A stretch of 64,000 nt of DNA from Collinsella sp. (lineage in GTDB: Bacteria; Actinomycetota; Coriobacteriia; Coriobacteriales; Coriobacteriaceae). The stretch spans positions 1-64,000 of the forward strand of contig DXMK01000010.1 in the NCBI GenBank assembly GCA_019414245.1, given 5' to 3'. Of the stretch, positions 48,795 through 56,998 are shown piece after piece (the stretch's first letter is position 1; each line of letters begins with the position of its first letter). The position numbers and the translations under genes were made by a program. The notes beneath the pieces are model-generated. The model had not been told where the DNA came from and did not search any database. It saw only the letters and a list, made by a program, of their open reading frames with translations.

Positions 48795-50462
48795 CTACTC
48801 TTTATGGCTGCCACCTCCCCGCTTGACCAGGAGCGCGACCACGATCAGTGCAGCTCCGGCGACCGCTGCAGCGGCCGCGGCGTACATTGCCATATCGCCA
48901 GTCGAGGGCATAAAGCCTCCGGTGGTAATGCTAGGGGGTGTGCCGGTGGGCGTGTTGATGAGCGACGCCTCCAGGCTGCCCGTCGACCCGTCCGCGCTGT
49001 CGGCGCGCAGGGGCGACTCGGCCGTGACGGTGAGCTTGGGCTTGGCGGCCGCCACCTGGTCGACGTCCAGGCCCTCGGCCTTGACCGTCACGCAGCACGT
49101 GCCCTCAAAGGCGGTGTAGCCCTTGGGCGCCTTGAGCTCGCGGACCTCCAGCTTGCCCGAGTCCACGCCCGAGACGGTCACGCGGCCGTCCTCGCCCGTG
49201 GTGACGGTGGCCTTGCCTTGCGCATCCCACGTGCCGTCGGCCGCCAGTGTGCGGCCGCGGTCGTCGGCGATGCTCAGGACCGCCCCGGCAAGCGGCTTGT
49301 CGCCGTCGCTGCCGCGCTTGGTGAGCGCGAGATCCCAGGTGTAGGCGCACGCGTCATCGCTCGGCGTGCGGGTAAAGCCGGCTTCGCCGGACTGGTCGGC
49401 AAGAGGAGAGCGCGGGTAGCGCAGGTAGACCTCGTTGGGGTTGCCCTTCGCGATGCCGTGGTTGCACGCGCTGTTGAGCGGCGCATTGTACACGGCGACC
49501 ACGCGGGCGCCCGTGGTGAAGGCGTCGGGCCCGCCGAGCGCGGCGATGAGGTCGCCGGTGCGCACGGTGAAAGTCCCGTCCGCGGCCACCTTGGTGGTGC
49601 ACTGGGCCGTGATGTCGGTCCAGCCCTTCGCGGCCTTAGTGCCGGCGCGTCCGTCCTTGCCGGTGGCAACGGCGTCGAAGCCGCCATCCGCCCCCGCCGC
49701 CACGTACACGTGCATGCTCGCGGCGACCTTGGAGGGGTCGAGCCCCGCACTCAAGGTGTCGACGAACTGCACCGCATAGGTGTCGTAGGCGGTGAGCCCG
49801 GCCGGGACCGTGGCCGAGAGGCGCCAGTACAGGTCGTCGGCGACCGTGGCGTCGGCGGCCTTCTGCCAGGCGGCGGTGCTGTCCTCCAGCACGTGCTTTT
49901 GGACCTTGGGCGTCGCCGCCTTGGGCTTGACGGTGACGGCGCTGCCGCCGACCAGGACCATGACCGGCGCGGTGCCGGCCTCGTTTTGGGAGATGGCGTC
50001 GTCTTTAGCGACGATGAGCCAGTAGCCGCAGGGCAGCTCGGCCGTCGTGCCCGCGTTAAGGGCCACGGACACGGCGTCGGAGCTCTGGAGGGAACGAGCG
50101 AGCTGTGCGCTCAGCGCGCTCGTAAGGTGGGAATCGGTGTTGAGCGACTCGGCAGCTTCCTGCGCGGTGGTCTGGGAATTGGGCATGCCAGCGCTGTGCA
50201 GCACAGGCAGCGCGGCGTCGCGCACGGCGTCGCTTGCCCAGACAAGGTCGGCGGCAATCTTGGCGTCACTGTCGCCGTCGACGACGTTGGCGCTAAAGAT
50301 CTGGTAGGCGTCGTAGCTGCGCGCCACGGTGCCGCTCACCGTGATGGAACCGGTCGAGGTCGGCGCGGCCTGCGCGGATGCGGGGAACACAACCGCGCAG
50401 GTGCCAATCAGGAGGGCAAGCAGCGCAAACAAGATCGGGAAGGAGCAAACTTTCTTATTCAC
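48795..50462 (-). CDS. Pilin-like surface protein with MPSTG motif
   Basis: A 555-residue sortase substrate. GTG start at 50462 after GGGAGG, overlapping the stop of the upstream adhesin by 8 bp. A signal peptide ends near 'FPASAQAAP'. The segment 'KAATPKVQKHVLED' near residue 180 corresponds to the linking-Lys region of the other pilin, and a Cna-B-like domain ends with 'LEVRELKAPKGYTAFEG'. The sorting motif is MPSTG, followed by a membrane helix and 'KRGGGSHKE'. It is visibly richer in GC than the two flanking pilus genes. Role (minor pilin or base) is unknown. Confidence 0.87.
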   Translation of the reverse strand: MNKKVCSFPILFALLALLIGTCAVVFPASAQAAPTSTGSITVSGTVARSYDAYQIFSANVVDGDSDAKIAADLVWASDAVRDAALPVLHSAGMPNSQTTAQEAAESLNTDSHLTSALSAQLARSLQSSDAVSVALNAGTTAELPCGYWLIVAKDDAISQNEAGTAPVMVLVGGSAVTVKPKAATPKVQKHVLEDSTAAWQKAADATVADDLYWRLSATVPAGLTAYDTYAVQFVDTLSAGLDPSKVAASMHVYVAAGADGGFDAVATGKDGRAGTKAAKGWTDITAQCTTKVAADGTFTVRTGDLIAALGGPDAFTTGARVVAVYNAPLNSACNHGIAKGNPNEVYLRYPRSPLADQSGEAGFTRTPSDDACAYTWDLALTKRGSDGDKPLAGAVLSIADDRGRTLAADGTWDAQGKATVTTGEDGRVTVSGVDSGKLEVRELKAPKGYTAFEGTCCVTVKAEGLDVDQVAAAKPKLTVTAESPLRADSADGSTGSLEASLINTPTGTPPSITTGGFMPSTGDMAMYAAAAAAVAGAALIVVALLVKRGGGSHKE

Positions 50463-53400
50463 GACGCTCGCCTCCCTTCGCATTCGCCTTGCGACGAATG
50501 TGCATCCAGGCCGCAGCAGCGCAAAGCACCGCCGCGCCGGCAAGGTACGTCAGAGTGACGCCCGACATACCAGAAAGGGGCAAAGAGGTGGAGTAGGTGT
50601 TGGTGAAGGTGGGAGTGGACTTGGGCTTGGTGCCGTCGAAGTTGACAGAATGCTGGTCTTTCGTGGCGATATCCTTGCCGTCGGCGTCCTTGATCTTGGT
50701 GTAGGTCACCGACTCGGCCTCGATCGAACCGTCCTCCTGGTCCTTCATCCTGACATCAAATCGATAGACCGACTTGTCGTACTTATATTGCGAGAACCAC
50801 GAAACCTCTGCACTCTCGCGCACGTAGTACGTGAAGTCTTTGTAAGCACCACGACCCGGATCAGCAGAATCACTCTGCTTCAATTTGTCAAGTGTGTACT
50901 CAATCTGTGAGAACTCAAGCATCTGGAGCTTGTCGCCGTCAGCAGTGGTCGTAGCCTTCTTGGCATCAGTCGTACGCCTCTCAGCGCTCTCGAATTTTTC
51001 GTTATCCGCAAATTCGAGCGTGAACTTCTTCATCTCGCCACCCTTAACGACCTTGGTCGCTGCAGGCGTCCAGGAACCAAGAGAGTTATAGGGCTCAATT
51101 TTGTTGATGAAGGTCGGGCTATCATTGCCACCGATAACAACCGTAGTCGTCGTGTCATCCGACGAGTTGTTATCCGATGGACACGTAACGGAGTAGTTTG
51201 CGCGATCAAGTTCTACGAAATCCTGATCCCCCTTGGCCTTTTTATGGACGGTGACTTTATTCACCTTGTAATAATTAATAGGAATCTTCATGAGACGGTC
51301 AGTTTTGTATGGTTTGTTATCGACTGTTGCCACGATCTTGTAAATGGTCTTATCGAAATTGGTGTCCAATTCGTTGACGCCGCTGATGGGCTCCTCAACT
51401 AGATAGAAAACGTACTGCCCCGAAGAATAGTCCTTGCCAGAGTCGAAGGTGATGCTGCCGTTTGACTGATCAACAGTTGCCTCGCCTGCAACGCTGCAAT
51501 CGCCCATATCAATTGTGCCGTCATCTTTCCAAGAAGGTGCTGTACCGCCGTCCTGACGCAGCAGCATAAACTTGTATCCGTGTCCGTTAAGGCTTTGCGA
51601 GACACCATCTTTTTTAAGCACCTTGGTGGCGATGAGCTTCATGTTCGGATAAACGCTCAGCTCAGCGACCTCGCCAACGGTGAGATCGCCGTTGGTCATG
51701 ATGCCGCCGCCATGGGTGTACGAGTAGTTGCCACTGATGATGGTCGTAGCTGCCAATTGCGCCTTTTCTACGGCCTCATCAGTCGGATGGGCCTCCAAAC
51801 CGAACATGTACTTGGCCTCGGCACCGCCGTTGGCATCGATGGTTATCTTCGTTTTATCGCAAGTGCCCTGCCAGCCAGCTGAGCCGCCGCCGAGCATCTT
51901 GCCGAGCACAACTGCAACCGTCTTATTGCTGTCATTCTTGCGCACGAGGAAGAAATCCTTGTGGCCGGCTTCTTTGAAGTCTTTGGTAATGTAGTCAGGA
52001 TTGCTGTCCTCGTTCTTGCCATTACCACCGGCAGACATGTGATCACTTAAACCATTATCCGTATTGTTGTAGATTGCGGCACCATTTGAGTGCGAAACAA
52101 TTGTCTCGCCCGTAGGGCAGGCACCGATGCCACCACCCCAGCCGCCGGCCTCATTATCAGTAATCAGCGTCCTTACGATGTTAAGCTTGCCGTCCTTTTG
52201 GACAAAGACGCCACCGCCGCCCCAATCGCCGCCATGGCTCTTACCCGTCATGGTCTTGTTGTTGGTGATGTAAACCTTGTTGAACGCGCCCGGCTCAGTC
52301 CCAATATCGCCGGTAGTACCGGTGGAAATACGGAGACCACCGCCCTCGGCGTTTGCAGATTCGTTGCCGGCAATCGTGCCGCCTGTCATTTTAAACGTAA
52401 TCGCCTGGTTCCAGAAACCAGCGTAGATTCCGCCACCGGCCTCTTTGGAGTAATTGGCAGTAACGGATCCACCCGTCATGGTTAACGTCCCTCTGTGCGT
52501 GCATGCAATTCCGCCGCCGCCAAGCAGGCCGAAGTTGTAAAGATTGGAATCAGCAATCCAAGCGTCGACTCGATTGTTGGTAATATTGGCAGATCCGCCG
52601 ATGGTGACGTTCGCGCCCTTGGTATAAACACCGCCACCGTATCCGCCGTCTCCGGTGTCACCGCCGCAGCTGTTGCCGCTGATGCCCTTAGCGTACGTAG
52701 CGTTACCCGAGATGACACCGCCGGAGAGATTCAACGTGACACCGCTGTCGGCAAAAATACCACCACCGGAAGCAGCCTTATTCGCTGCGATCACGCCGTC
52801 GGTCATGTTGACCGTGACTTTCGCGCCGTTTACGCACAGGCCTCCGCCCCAGCCGCCATGTTGCTGATTGAGATTCGCGCCAGTAATAAAACCGCCATTG
52901 ATATTCACCTGAGTTTCATTGCTTTTCCCCTCGGCAAAGATGATATGACCGTTGTTGGCCAAATCCCTCGGTGTCGTGATCATGCCACCGTTGAGGTTAA
53001 GCGTGCCGCCATCCGCAACAGAGATGACCTGTTGGACCGAACCCCTGTTGGATGCAGCAACGATTGCGCCGAAACCGCTGACGACATGCTCAGTCGTGGT
53101 TTCAGTGGTGGTGGTGCCAAGGGTATCTGCGTTAGGCGTGCTCGTGGTTTCATAATAGGTTAAGCTCTGAGGAGTACCTTTGTTGTCACCGGTCCATGCC
53201 ATAGTTGCAAGCTTGCCAGGATTGTTATCAACGACCGAAGGTGTATCGCTAACATGGGCAGAGTCTTCAACGGTAAGCGCACCGCTCTCTACCGTAATGA
53301 ACGTGTCGTTATTACCAACGCGGTAATAAAGCTTGTGACCCGCAAGGTCGATTGTAGTATTTTGCCTGATAGTGATTGGCACACTTGAACTAATGTCAGC

Positions 53401-53898
53401 CTTAAGACGTAGTTTATCGGGTTTAGTCGGGGCGTTAAGGTACGCTGTCAGGTCTCCGTCACTCGCCAGCAGCGTGTACCCATCCTTATCTTTTTGAAGT
53501 CCCGAAACCTCACCTTCATTTGCAACAGTAGCGACCTTATAGACAGACTGTCCATCATCCGCGGGCTGCGCAGCGCTCTCGGCTCCCGTGTCATCAGACG
53601 ACGGGGCCGTCCTGAGAGCATCGTCGCCGGTCTCGTCGCCCTCGGTCTCGTCACTATTCTGGTTTTCGGTATCCCCGTTGTTGGTGTTGCCTACATCAGT
53701 AGACTCACTTGAGGAACCCCCCCCCATTACAGTTTCCTCGGTAGAAACTGTCTGGACGTCGTTGGCGATGGCCTGCGAGATCGGAGGCATGACGAGCGAC
53801 AGCACCAGGCTCAAAACGGATGCTCCGCATAAAACGCCTGCCAGCACACGGCGCGTCGCTTTATTACTCTGCTTAGATTTGTCCGAATTCGCTTTCAT
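50455..53898 (-). CDS. Large beta-helix pilus adhesin with LPLSG motif
   Basis: An 1147-residue surface protein and first gene of the pilus operon. A signal-like helix spans residues 18-45, then comes a low-complexity acidic linker (55-115) with a G9 homopolymer in the gene. Residues about 270-660 are repeated 'GGGI'/'GGSI..N' turns of a right-handed beta-helix, an adhesin or carbohydrate-binding fold. Two Spy0128/FctA-type isopeptide domains follow (about 750-870 and 940-1090), each beginning with a K-V motif ('IATKVLKKDG', 'AATKVVKGGE'). It ends LPLSG plus membrane helix. Probably the tip protein. GGAGGAG precedes the ATG. Confidence 0.88.
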   Translation of the reverse strand: MKANSDKSKQSNKATRRVLAGVLCGASVLSLVLSLVMPPISQAIANDVQTVSTEETVMGGGSSSESTDVGNTNNGDTENQNSDETEGDETGDDALRTAPSSDDTGAESAAQPADDGQSVYKVATVANEGEVSGLQKDKDGYTLLASDGDLTAYLNAPTKPDKLRLKADISSSVPITIRQNTTIDLAGHKLYYRVGNNDTFITVESGALTVEDSAHVSDTPSVVDNNPGKLATMAWTGDNKGTPQSLTYYETTSTPNADTLGTTTTETTTEHVVSGFGAIVAASNRGSVQQVISVADGGTLNLNGGMITTPRDLANNGHIIFAEGKSNETQVNINGGFITGANLNQQHGGWGGGLCVNGAKVTVNMTDGVIAANKAASGGGIFADSGVTLNLSGGVISGNATYAKGISGNSCGGDTGDGGYGGGVYTKGANVTIGGSANITNNRVDAWIADSNLYNFGLLGGGGIACTHRGTLTMTGGSVTANYSKEAGGGIYAGFWNQAITFKMTGGTIAGNESANAEGGGLRISTGTTGDIGTEPGAFNKVYITNNKTMTGKSHGGDWGGGGVFVQKDGKLNIVRTLITDNEAGGWGGGIGACPTGETIVSHSNGAAIYNNTDNGLSDHMSAGGNGKNEDSNPDYITKDFKEAGHKDFFLVRKNDSNKTVAVVLGKMLGGGSAGWQGTCDKTKITIDANGGAEAKYMFGLEAHPTDEAVEKAQLAATTIISGNYSYTHGGGIMTNGDLTVGEVAELSVYPNMKLIATKVLKKDGVSQSLNGHGYKFMLLRQDGGTAPSWKDDGTIDMGDCSVAGEATVDQSNGSITFDSGKDYSSGQYVFYLVEEPISGVNELDTNFDKTIYKIVATVDNKPYKTDRLMKIPINYYKVNKVTVHKKAKGDQDFVELDRANYSVTCPSDNNSSDDTTTTVVIGGNDSPTFINKIEPYNSLGSWTPAATKVVKGGEMKKFTLEFADNEKFESAERRTTDAKKATTTADGDKLQMLEFSQIEYTLDKLKQSDSADPGRGAYKDFTYYVRESAEVSWFSQYKYDKSVYRFDVRMKDQEDGSIEAESVTYTKIKDADGKDIATKDQHSVNFDGTKPKSTPTFTNTYSTSLPLSGMSGVTLTYLAGAAVLCAAAAWMHIRRKANAKGGERRE
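53717..53725 (-). repeat. G9 homopolymer in the adhesin coding sequence
   Basis: Nine G on the minus strand fall in codons ATG-GGG-GGG-GGT (residues 58-61), just after the signal region. In-frame here. Gain or loss of one G would shift frame and stop the adhesin, so slipped-strand phase variation is plausible. Confidence 0.75.
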
Positions 53899-53987
53899 CG
53901 ATGTCTCCTCCCCAAGAGACCGCGATCTTGCTCTTTCACCATCAAACGTATCTGCGCAATCTGTAATTGCGCTCGTTTAGTAATGCA

Positions 53988-54017
53988 ATTATAACGATTG
54001 TTTAAACATCTGAGCAA
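53988..54017 (-). promoter_or_regulatory. Probable promoter of the pilus operon
   Basis: Minus strand TTGCTC (54017-54012), 18-bp spacer containing the palindrome GTTTAAAC, then a perfect TATAAT (53993-53988). The leader to the adhesin ATG is about 80 nt. Confidence 0.65.
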
Positions 54018-54190
54018 CAAAAACCGATAGTTTTGTAGTGAGTTCTCAATTCTCTTGACAATTGCTCGGATTTGCCTTCGTTTATTCGCTATCCTTTTTT
54101 TGTTTCTGCTGGTAATTTAGTTGCCTATTATTTTTTAATGGCATTAGATTTATTTGCACAACATTTTGCTCAAGAGCAAACATCCTTTGA

Positions 54191-54209
54191 ACGGTCGAAA
54201 ATCGACCGT
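54191..54209. promoter_or_regulatory. Dyad upstream of the pilus promoter
   Basis: ACGGTCGA (54191-54198) and TCGACCGT (54202-54209) form an 8-bp inverted repeat with AAA between, about 175 bp before the -35. A related string CGGTAGGTCATCAACCG follows. Possible activator or repressor site. Confidence 0.4.
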
Positions 54210-54357
54210 GAGCGGTAGGTCATCAACCGGGATGAATATCCTACCAAATTGATGAGAATATCTTAAACCCATCGGTGGTTAGAAGTATGATGTTCAGACA
54301 ACAATATTTGAATTTTCCCACAGATTTTAGGTATCAATTCGCCCAAATCGCCTGAGG

Positions 54358-54391
54358 CCACCGCAAAAAAGCCTGCCCCCTTCTGCGGTGG
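54358..54391. repeat. Palindromic repeat family A, variant copy (copy 5)
   Basis: CCACCGCA (54358-54365) and TGCGGTGG (54384-54391) enclose AAAAAGCCTGCCCCCTTC, the family A loop pattern with changed arms. It lies 13 bp behind the HAD phosphatase stop. The arm changes are paired on both sides. Confidence 0.65.
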
Positions 54392-54404
54392 TTCTCCCCC
54401 AGCG

Positions 54405-55226
54405 CTACAGCAGATGTTCCTCGATAAAGATCGCGATGCCGTCTTTGTCGTTGCTGGCGGTTACAAAATCGGCGGCGGCACGGGTGGCGTCGCTGCCGTT
54501 TGCCATGGCCACGCCCACGCCGGCGTCAGCCACCATGCAGGTGTCGTTATCGGCATCGCCAAACACGCAGATGTTCGCAAGCTCCATGTCGTTGAGCTCC
54601 GCCACGCGCACAAGGCCGCGCGTCTTGGACACGCGCGGATCCATGAACTCGTAGAGCCGCTGCGTGGTTTGCAGAGCCGCCGCCTTAACAGTGTTATCGG
54701 CAAACGTCGACGCCCGCTCAATCACCCGCGGCATTACCTCGGGCGCCATGGTAAACATCACCTTGGGCTGCGGCTCGCGCAAAAACTCGGCAAAATCGAC
54801 CACCTGGTAGGGCACGCCGTCGACGCGCGACAGGTGCTCGACGCACGCGTTGCTCTCGGGCACGTAGAACACGCCGTCTCGGGGGCAGACGGGCGTTGCC
54901 GGAAGGTCCGCCATGTGCTTGCAGATGCGCGCGATGGTCTCGCCCGGCAGCGGATAGCTCAGTTCGTTGATGTCGTGCGCGCGGTCGATGACCTCGGCGC
55001 CACCGCAGCCCACGAGCACGTCTACCAGGCCTTCGATGCCCCAGAGCTCGTACATGGCCTCGGTCGCGTGGGCATCGCGCCCGGTGCACAGGCCAAAGAG
55101 CACGCCGCGCTCGCGCAGGGCGCGGATCGCCGTCACGGTGCGCGGGGACACCGTGTGCTGGCTCGTGAGCAGCGTGCCGTCGACATCGCAGAACACGGCT
55201 TTGATGTGGCTGAAGGTGGTGTCCAT
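54405..55226 (-). CDS. Cof-type HAD-superfamily phosphatase
   Basis: A 273-residue cytoplasmic HAD hydrolase. Motif I is 'FCDVDGTLL' (Asp14 and Asp16), motif II 'CTGRD', and motif IV 'VFGDADNDTCMV'; the C2-type cap between them is of the Cof class. Such enzymes dephosphorylate sugar phosphates or nucleotides with loose specificity. GAAAGG precedes the ATG. It lies between the pilus promoter region and family A/B palindromes and has no evident role in pilus assembly. Confidence 0.9.
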   Translation of the reverse strand: MDTTFSHIKAVFCDVDGTLLTSQHTVSPRTVTAIRALRERGVLFGLCTGRDAHATEAMYELWGIEGLVDVLVGCGGAEVIDRAHDINELSYPLPGETIARICKHMADLPATPVCPRDGVFYVPESNACVEHLSRVDGVPYQVVDFAEFLREPQPKVMFTMAPEVMPRVIERASTFADNTVKAAALQTTQRLYEFMDPRVSKTRGLVRVAELNDMELANICVFGDADNDTCMVADAGVGVAMANGSDATRAAADFVTASNDKDGIAIFIEEHLL

Positions 55227-55320
55227 GGGAGCCTTTCTGGGTTGTGCGGCGGTGTGGGGTGTATCTGGAAGTGGCGTTCATGGTATACCAAGGCACAGGC
55301 GCGGCCCCTCAAAGCAAAAA

Positions 55321-55353
55321 CCACCACAAAGATGCCTGGCCCCTTTGTGGTGG
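55321..55353. repeat. Palindromic repeat family A, copy 3
   Basis: CCACCACAAAG (55321-55331) pairs with CTTTGTGGTGG (55343-55353) around ATGCCTGGCCC, same orientation as copy 2. It lies 32 bp from the B element that abuts the MFS gene. Confidence 0.8.
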
Positions 55354-55385
55354 CCGGATCCGCAGGATGGCCTGACCCGGGGCGC

Positions 55386-55450
55386 AAACCATCACAACAT
55401 TCGATGTTTTTCGGCAAAATCGCGATTTTCATCGAATGTTGTGATGGTTT
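55386..55450. repeat. Palindromic repeat family B, copy 2
   Basis: Arms AAACCATCACAACATTCGAT (55386-55405) and complement (55431-55450) are a 20-bp perfect inverted repeat with an interior AAAATCGCGATTTT. The element ends immediately at the MFS transporter stop codon. Confidence 0.85.
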
Positions 55451-56731
55451 TTACTGCCTTGCGGCACGATCCAAGTGCCATCGACCAAACAGCAGCAACG
55501 CCGCGGGAGCCGCCGTCACGACCATGCCCGCCCCTACGAGCGTCTGCTGCACGCCAAATGTCGCCGCCAGCCACGGGGCAACCGCCAGAGGGGCCACGCC
55601 AGCGAACATGTTGCCAAAGCCCATGACCGAGTTGACGCGACCGAGCTGTTCGAGCGGGGCCGTCGTTTGCACGATCGTGTTGTGGAGCGGATTGACGACG
55701 CCCCAGGCCACGCCCAGGGCGATCTGGCCGACGAGGGCCACGCCCACGTACGGCGTCCCCACATAGAGCAGGCTTCCCAGGCCCACGGACATAAGCGCCA
55801 CAAGCAGCGTCTTAAGGTTGACCAGGTGCGGCGGCAAGCGGAGCGCGAGCACGGCACCCAGCACCGCGCCCACGCCCGAGGCTGACGAGAGCCAGCCCAT
55901 CCACTCAACGCCGACGTGTAGGACATCACGGTAGAAGAACGACTCCAGCGGGTCGAATGCGCCGTAGCCAAAGTTCGAAAGAAAAATGATGCAGAAAAGT
56001 AGCGCGAGGACGCTGTTGGTGAAGACCGTCTTGATGCTGGCTGCGAAGGTGGCGCGGGTGGATGTGCTGGGGTTGGAGCTTTGTCCCGCACGCTCCCCTT
56101 CCTCTGCCGAATCGGCATCCGCATGCCCGGCGACATGGCTGGTCTGCGGCCTAAAGCCCCAACCGACGACGAACGCCAGCACGGTAAAGAGCATCATGAG
56201 CACGAACACCGCGCACGACGATGCAGCCGCCGCGACAAAGCCGCCCAGCGTGGGGCCAACGATGATACTCACGTTTGAAAACATGGCGATGGCGGAGTTG
56301 ATGTCTTTGAGCTCGACGGGGTCGTCGGTGAGGTAGGCCGGATAGGACGTGGCGATGGGCTGAGCGAATCCCATCGTAAAGCCTAGGAACACCGCGCCGA
56401 GCAGGACGACGCCGGTCGCGCTACCAAAGGCGATGATTGCCGTGCCAGTTGCGAGAGCGCCGACGATGCTCAGCAAGAAATGGCGGCGCGGACCCCAGGC
56501 GTCGAGCGCAGCGCCGCCCGCAAAGGATCCCAGGATCACGAAAACGTTCATAAACAGAACGGCCAGCGATGTCGCGACGACCGAGGCATCGTCCGCATAG
56601 GTGAGCGTTCCGATGACGCCGATAAAATAACTGGTCTGAAACCCGGTGTAGATGAGAAAGCGCATCGCCACCAAGCGCTTGGCCTGCACGGACAGCGATG
56701 ATTGAGGCTTTGAGAAAAGAGAGGCGAGCAT
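55451..56731 (-). CDS. MFS transporter
   Basis: A 426-residue major facilitator with about 12 membrane helices and a hydrophilic central loop ('HVAGHADADSAEEGERAGQSS') between helices 6 and 7. The loop 2-3 motif 'GGAALDAWGPRRH' matches the MFS pattern. Probably a drug or metabolite exporter; substrate unknown. The ATG at 56731 follows AAGGAG; the upstream in-frame starts are less likely. Confidence 0.88.
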   Translation of the reverse strand: MLASLFSKPQSSLSVQAKRLVAMRFLIYTGFQTSYFIGVIGTLTYADDASVVATSLAVLFMNVFVILGSFAGGAALDAWGPRRHFLLSIVGALATGTAIIAFGSATGVVLLGAVFLGFTMGFAQPIATSYPAYLTDDPVELKDINSAIAMFSNVSIIVGPTLGGFVAAAASSCAVFVLMMLFTVLAFVVGWGFRPQTSHVAGHADADSAEEGERAGQSSNPSTSTRATFAASIKTVFTNSVLALLFCIIFLSNFGYGAFDPLESFFYRDVLHVGVEWMGWLSSASGVGAVLGAVLALRLPPHLVNLKTLLVALMSVGLGSLLYVGTPYVGVALVGQIALGVAWGVVNPLHNTIVQTTAPLEQLGRVNSVMGFGNMFAGVAPLAVAPWLAATFGVQQTLVGAGMVVTAAPAALLLFGRWHLDRAARQ

Positions 56732-56905
56732 GGAGACTCCTTGTTTCATACGAATGCGGACGGCGGGCATTCGCCACCGTCTGTCAAATCAATCTATCCG
56801 CATGAAACATTAAGGACGCATCAAGCCCCTTTTCTCCGTTTTTCGCCCGTCATGAACTACTCGGTAGATTGTAAGGCATGTCCCAAACATCTACCAAAGC
56901 AAAAA

Positions 56906-56938
56906 CCACCACAAAGGTGCCTGGCCCCTTTGTGGTGG
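56906..56938. repeat. Palindromic repeat family A, copy 4
   Basis: CCACCACAAAGG (56906-56917) pairs with 56927-56938 around TGCCTGGCC. Same orientation as copies 2 and 3. Confidence 0.8.
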
Positions 56939-56957
56939 AAGTGACATTTGCCCAGAT

Positions 56958-56998
56958 AAAACCTACCAAAATAAACCTGTCCCTTTTTGGCAGGTTTT
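56958..56998. repeat. Palindrome at the MoaC-MobB stop (family A-like)
   Basis: AAAACCT (56958-56964) with AGGTTTT (56992-56998), and CCAAAA with TTTTGG inside, flank a loop with AAACCTGTCCC. The loop is that of family A but the arms differ. It overlaps the stop codon of the MoaC-MobB gene and could serve as its terminator. Confidence 0.6.

Larger units (their letters stand above)
53899..54357. other. AT-rich upstream region of the pilus operon
   Basis: About 460 bp clearly lower in GC than anything nearby. It contains the promoter (53988-54017) and the 8-bp-arm dyad at 54191-54209. No gene is supported. The composition fits acquisition by transfer or a regulated promoter region. Confidence 0.6.

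Noticed and set aside
48804..50558. 584-residue plus-strand frame opposite the MPSTG pilin
   Set aside because: Shadow caused by very high GC; the minus strand has signal peptide, sorting motif and coupling to the adhesin.
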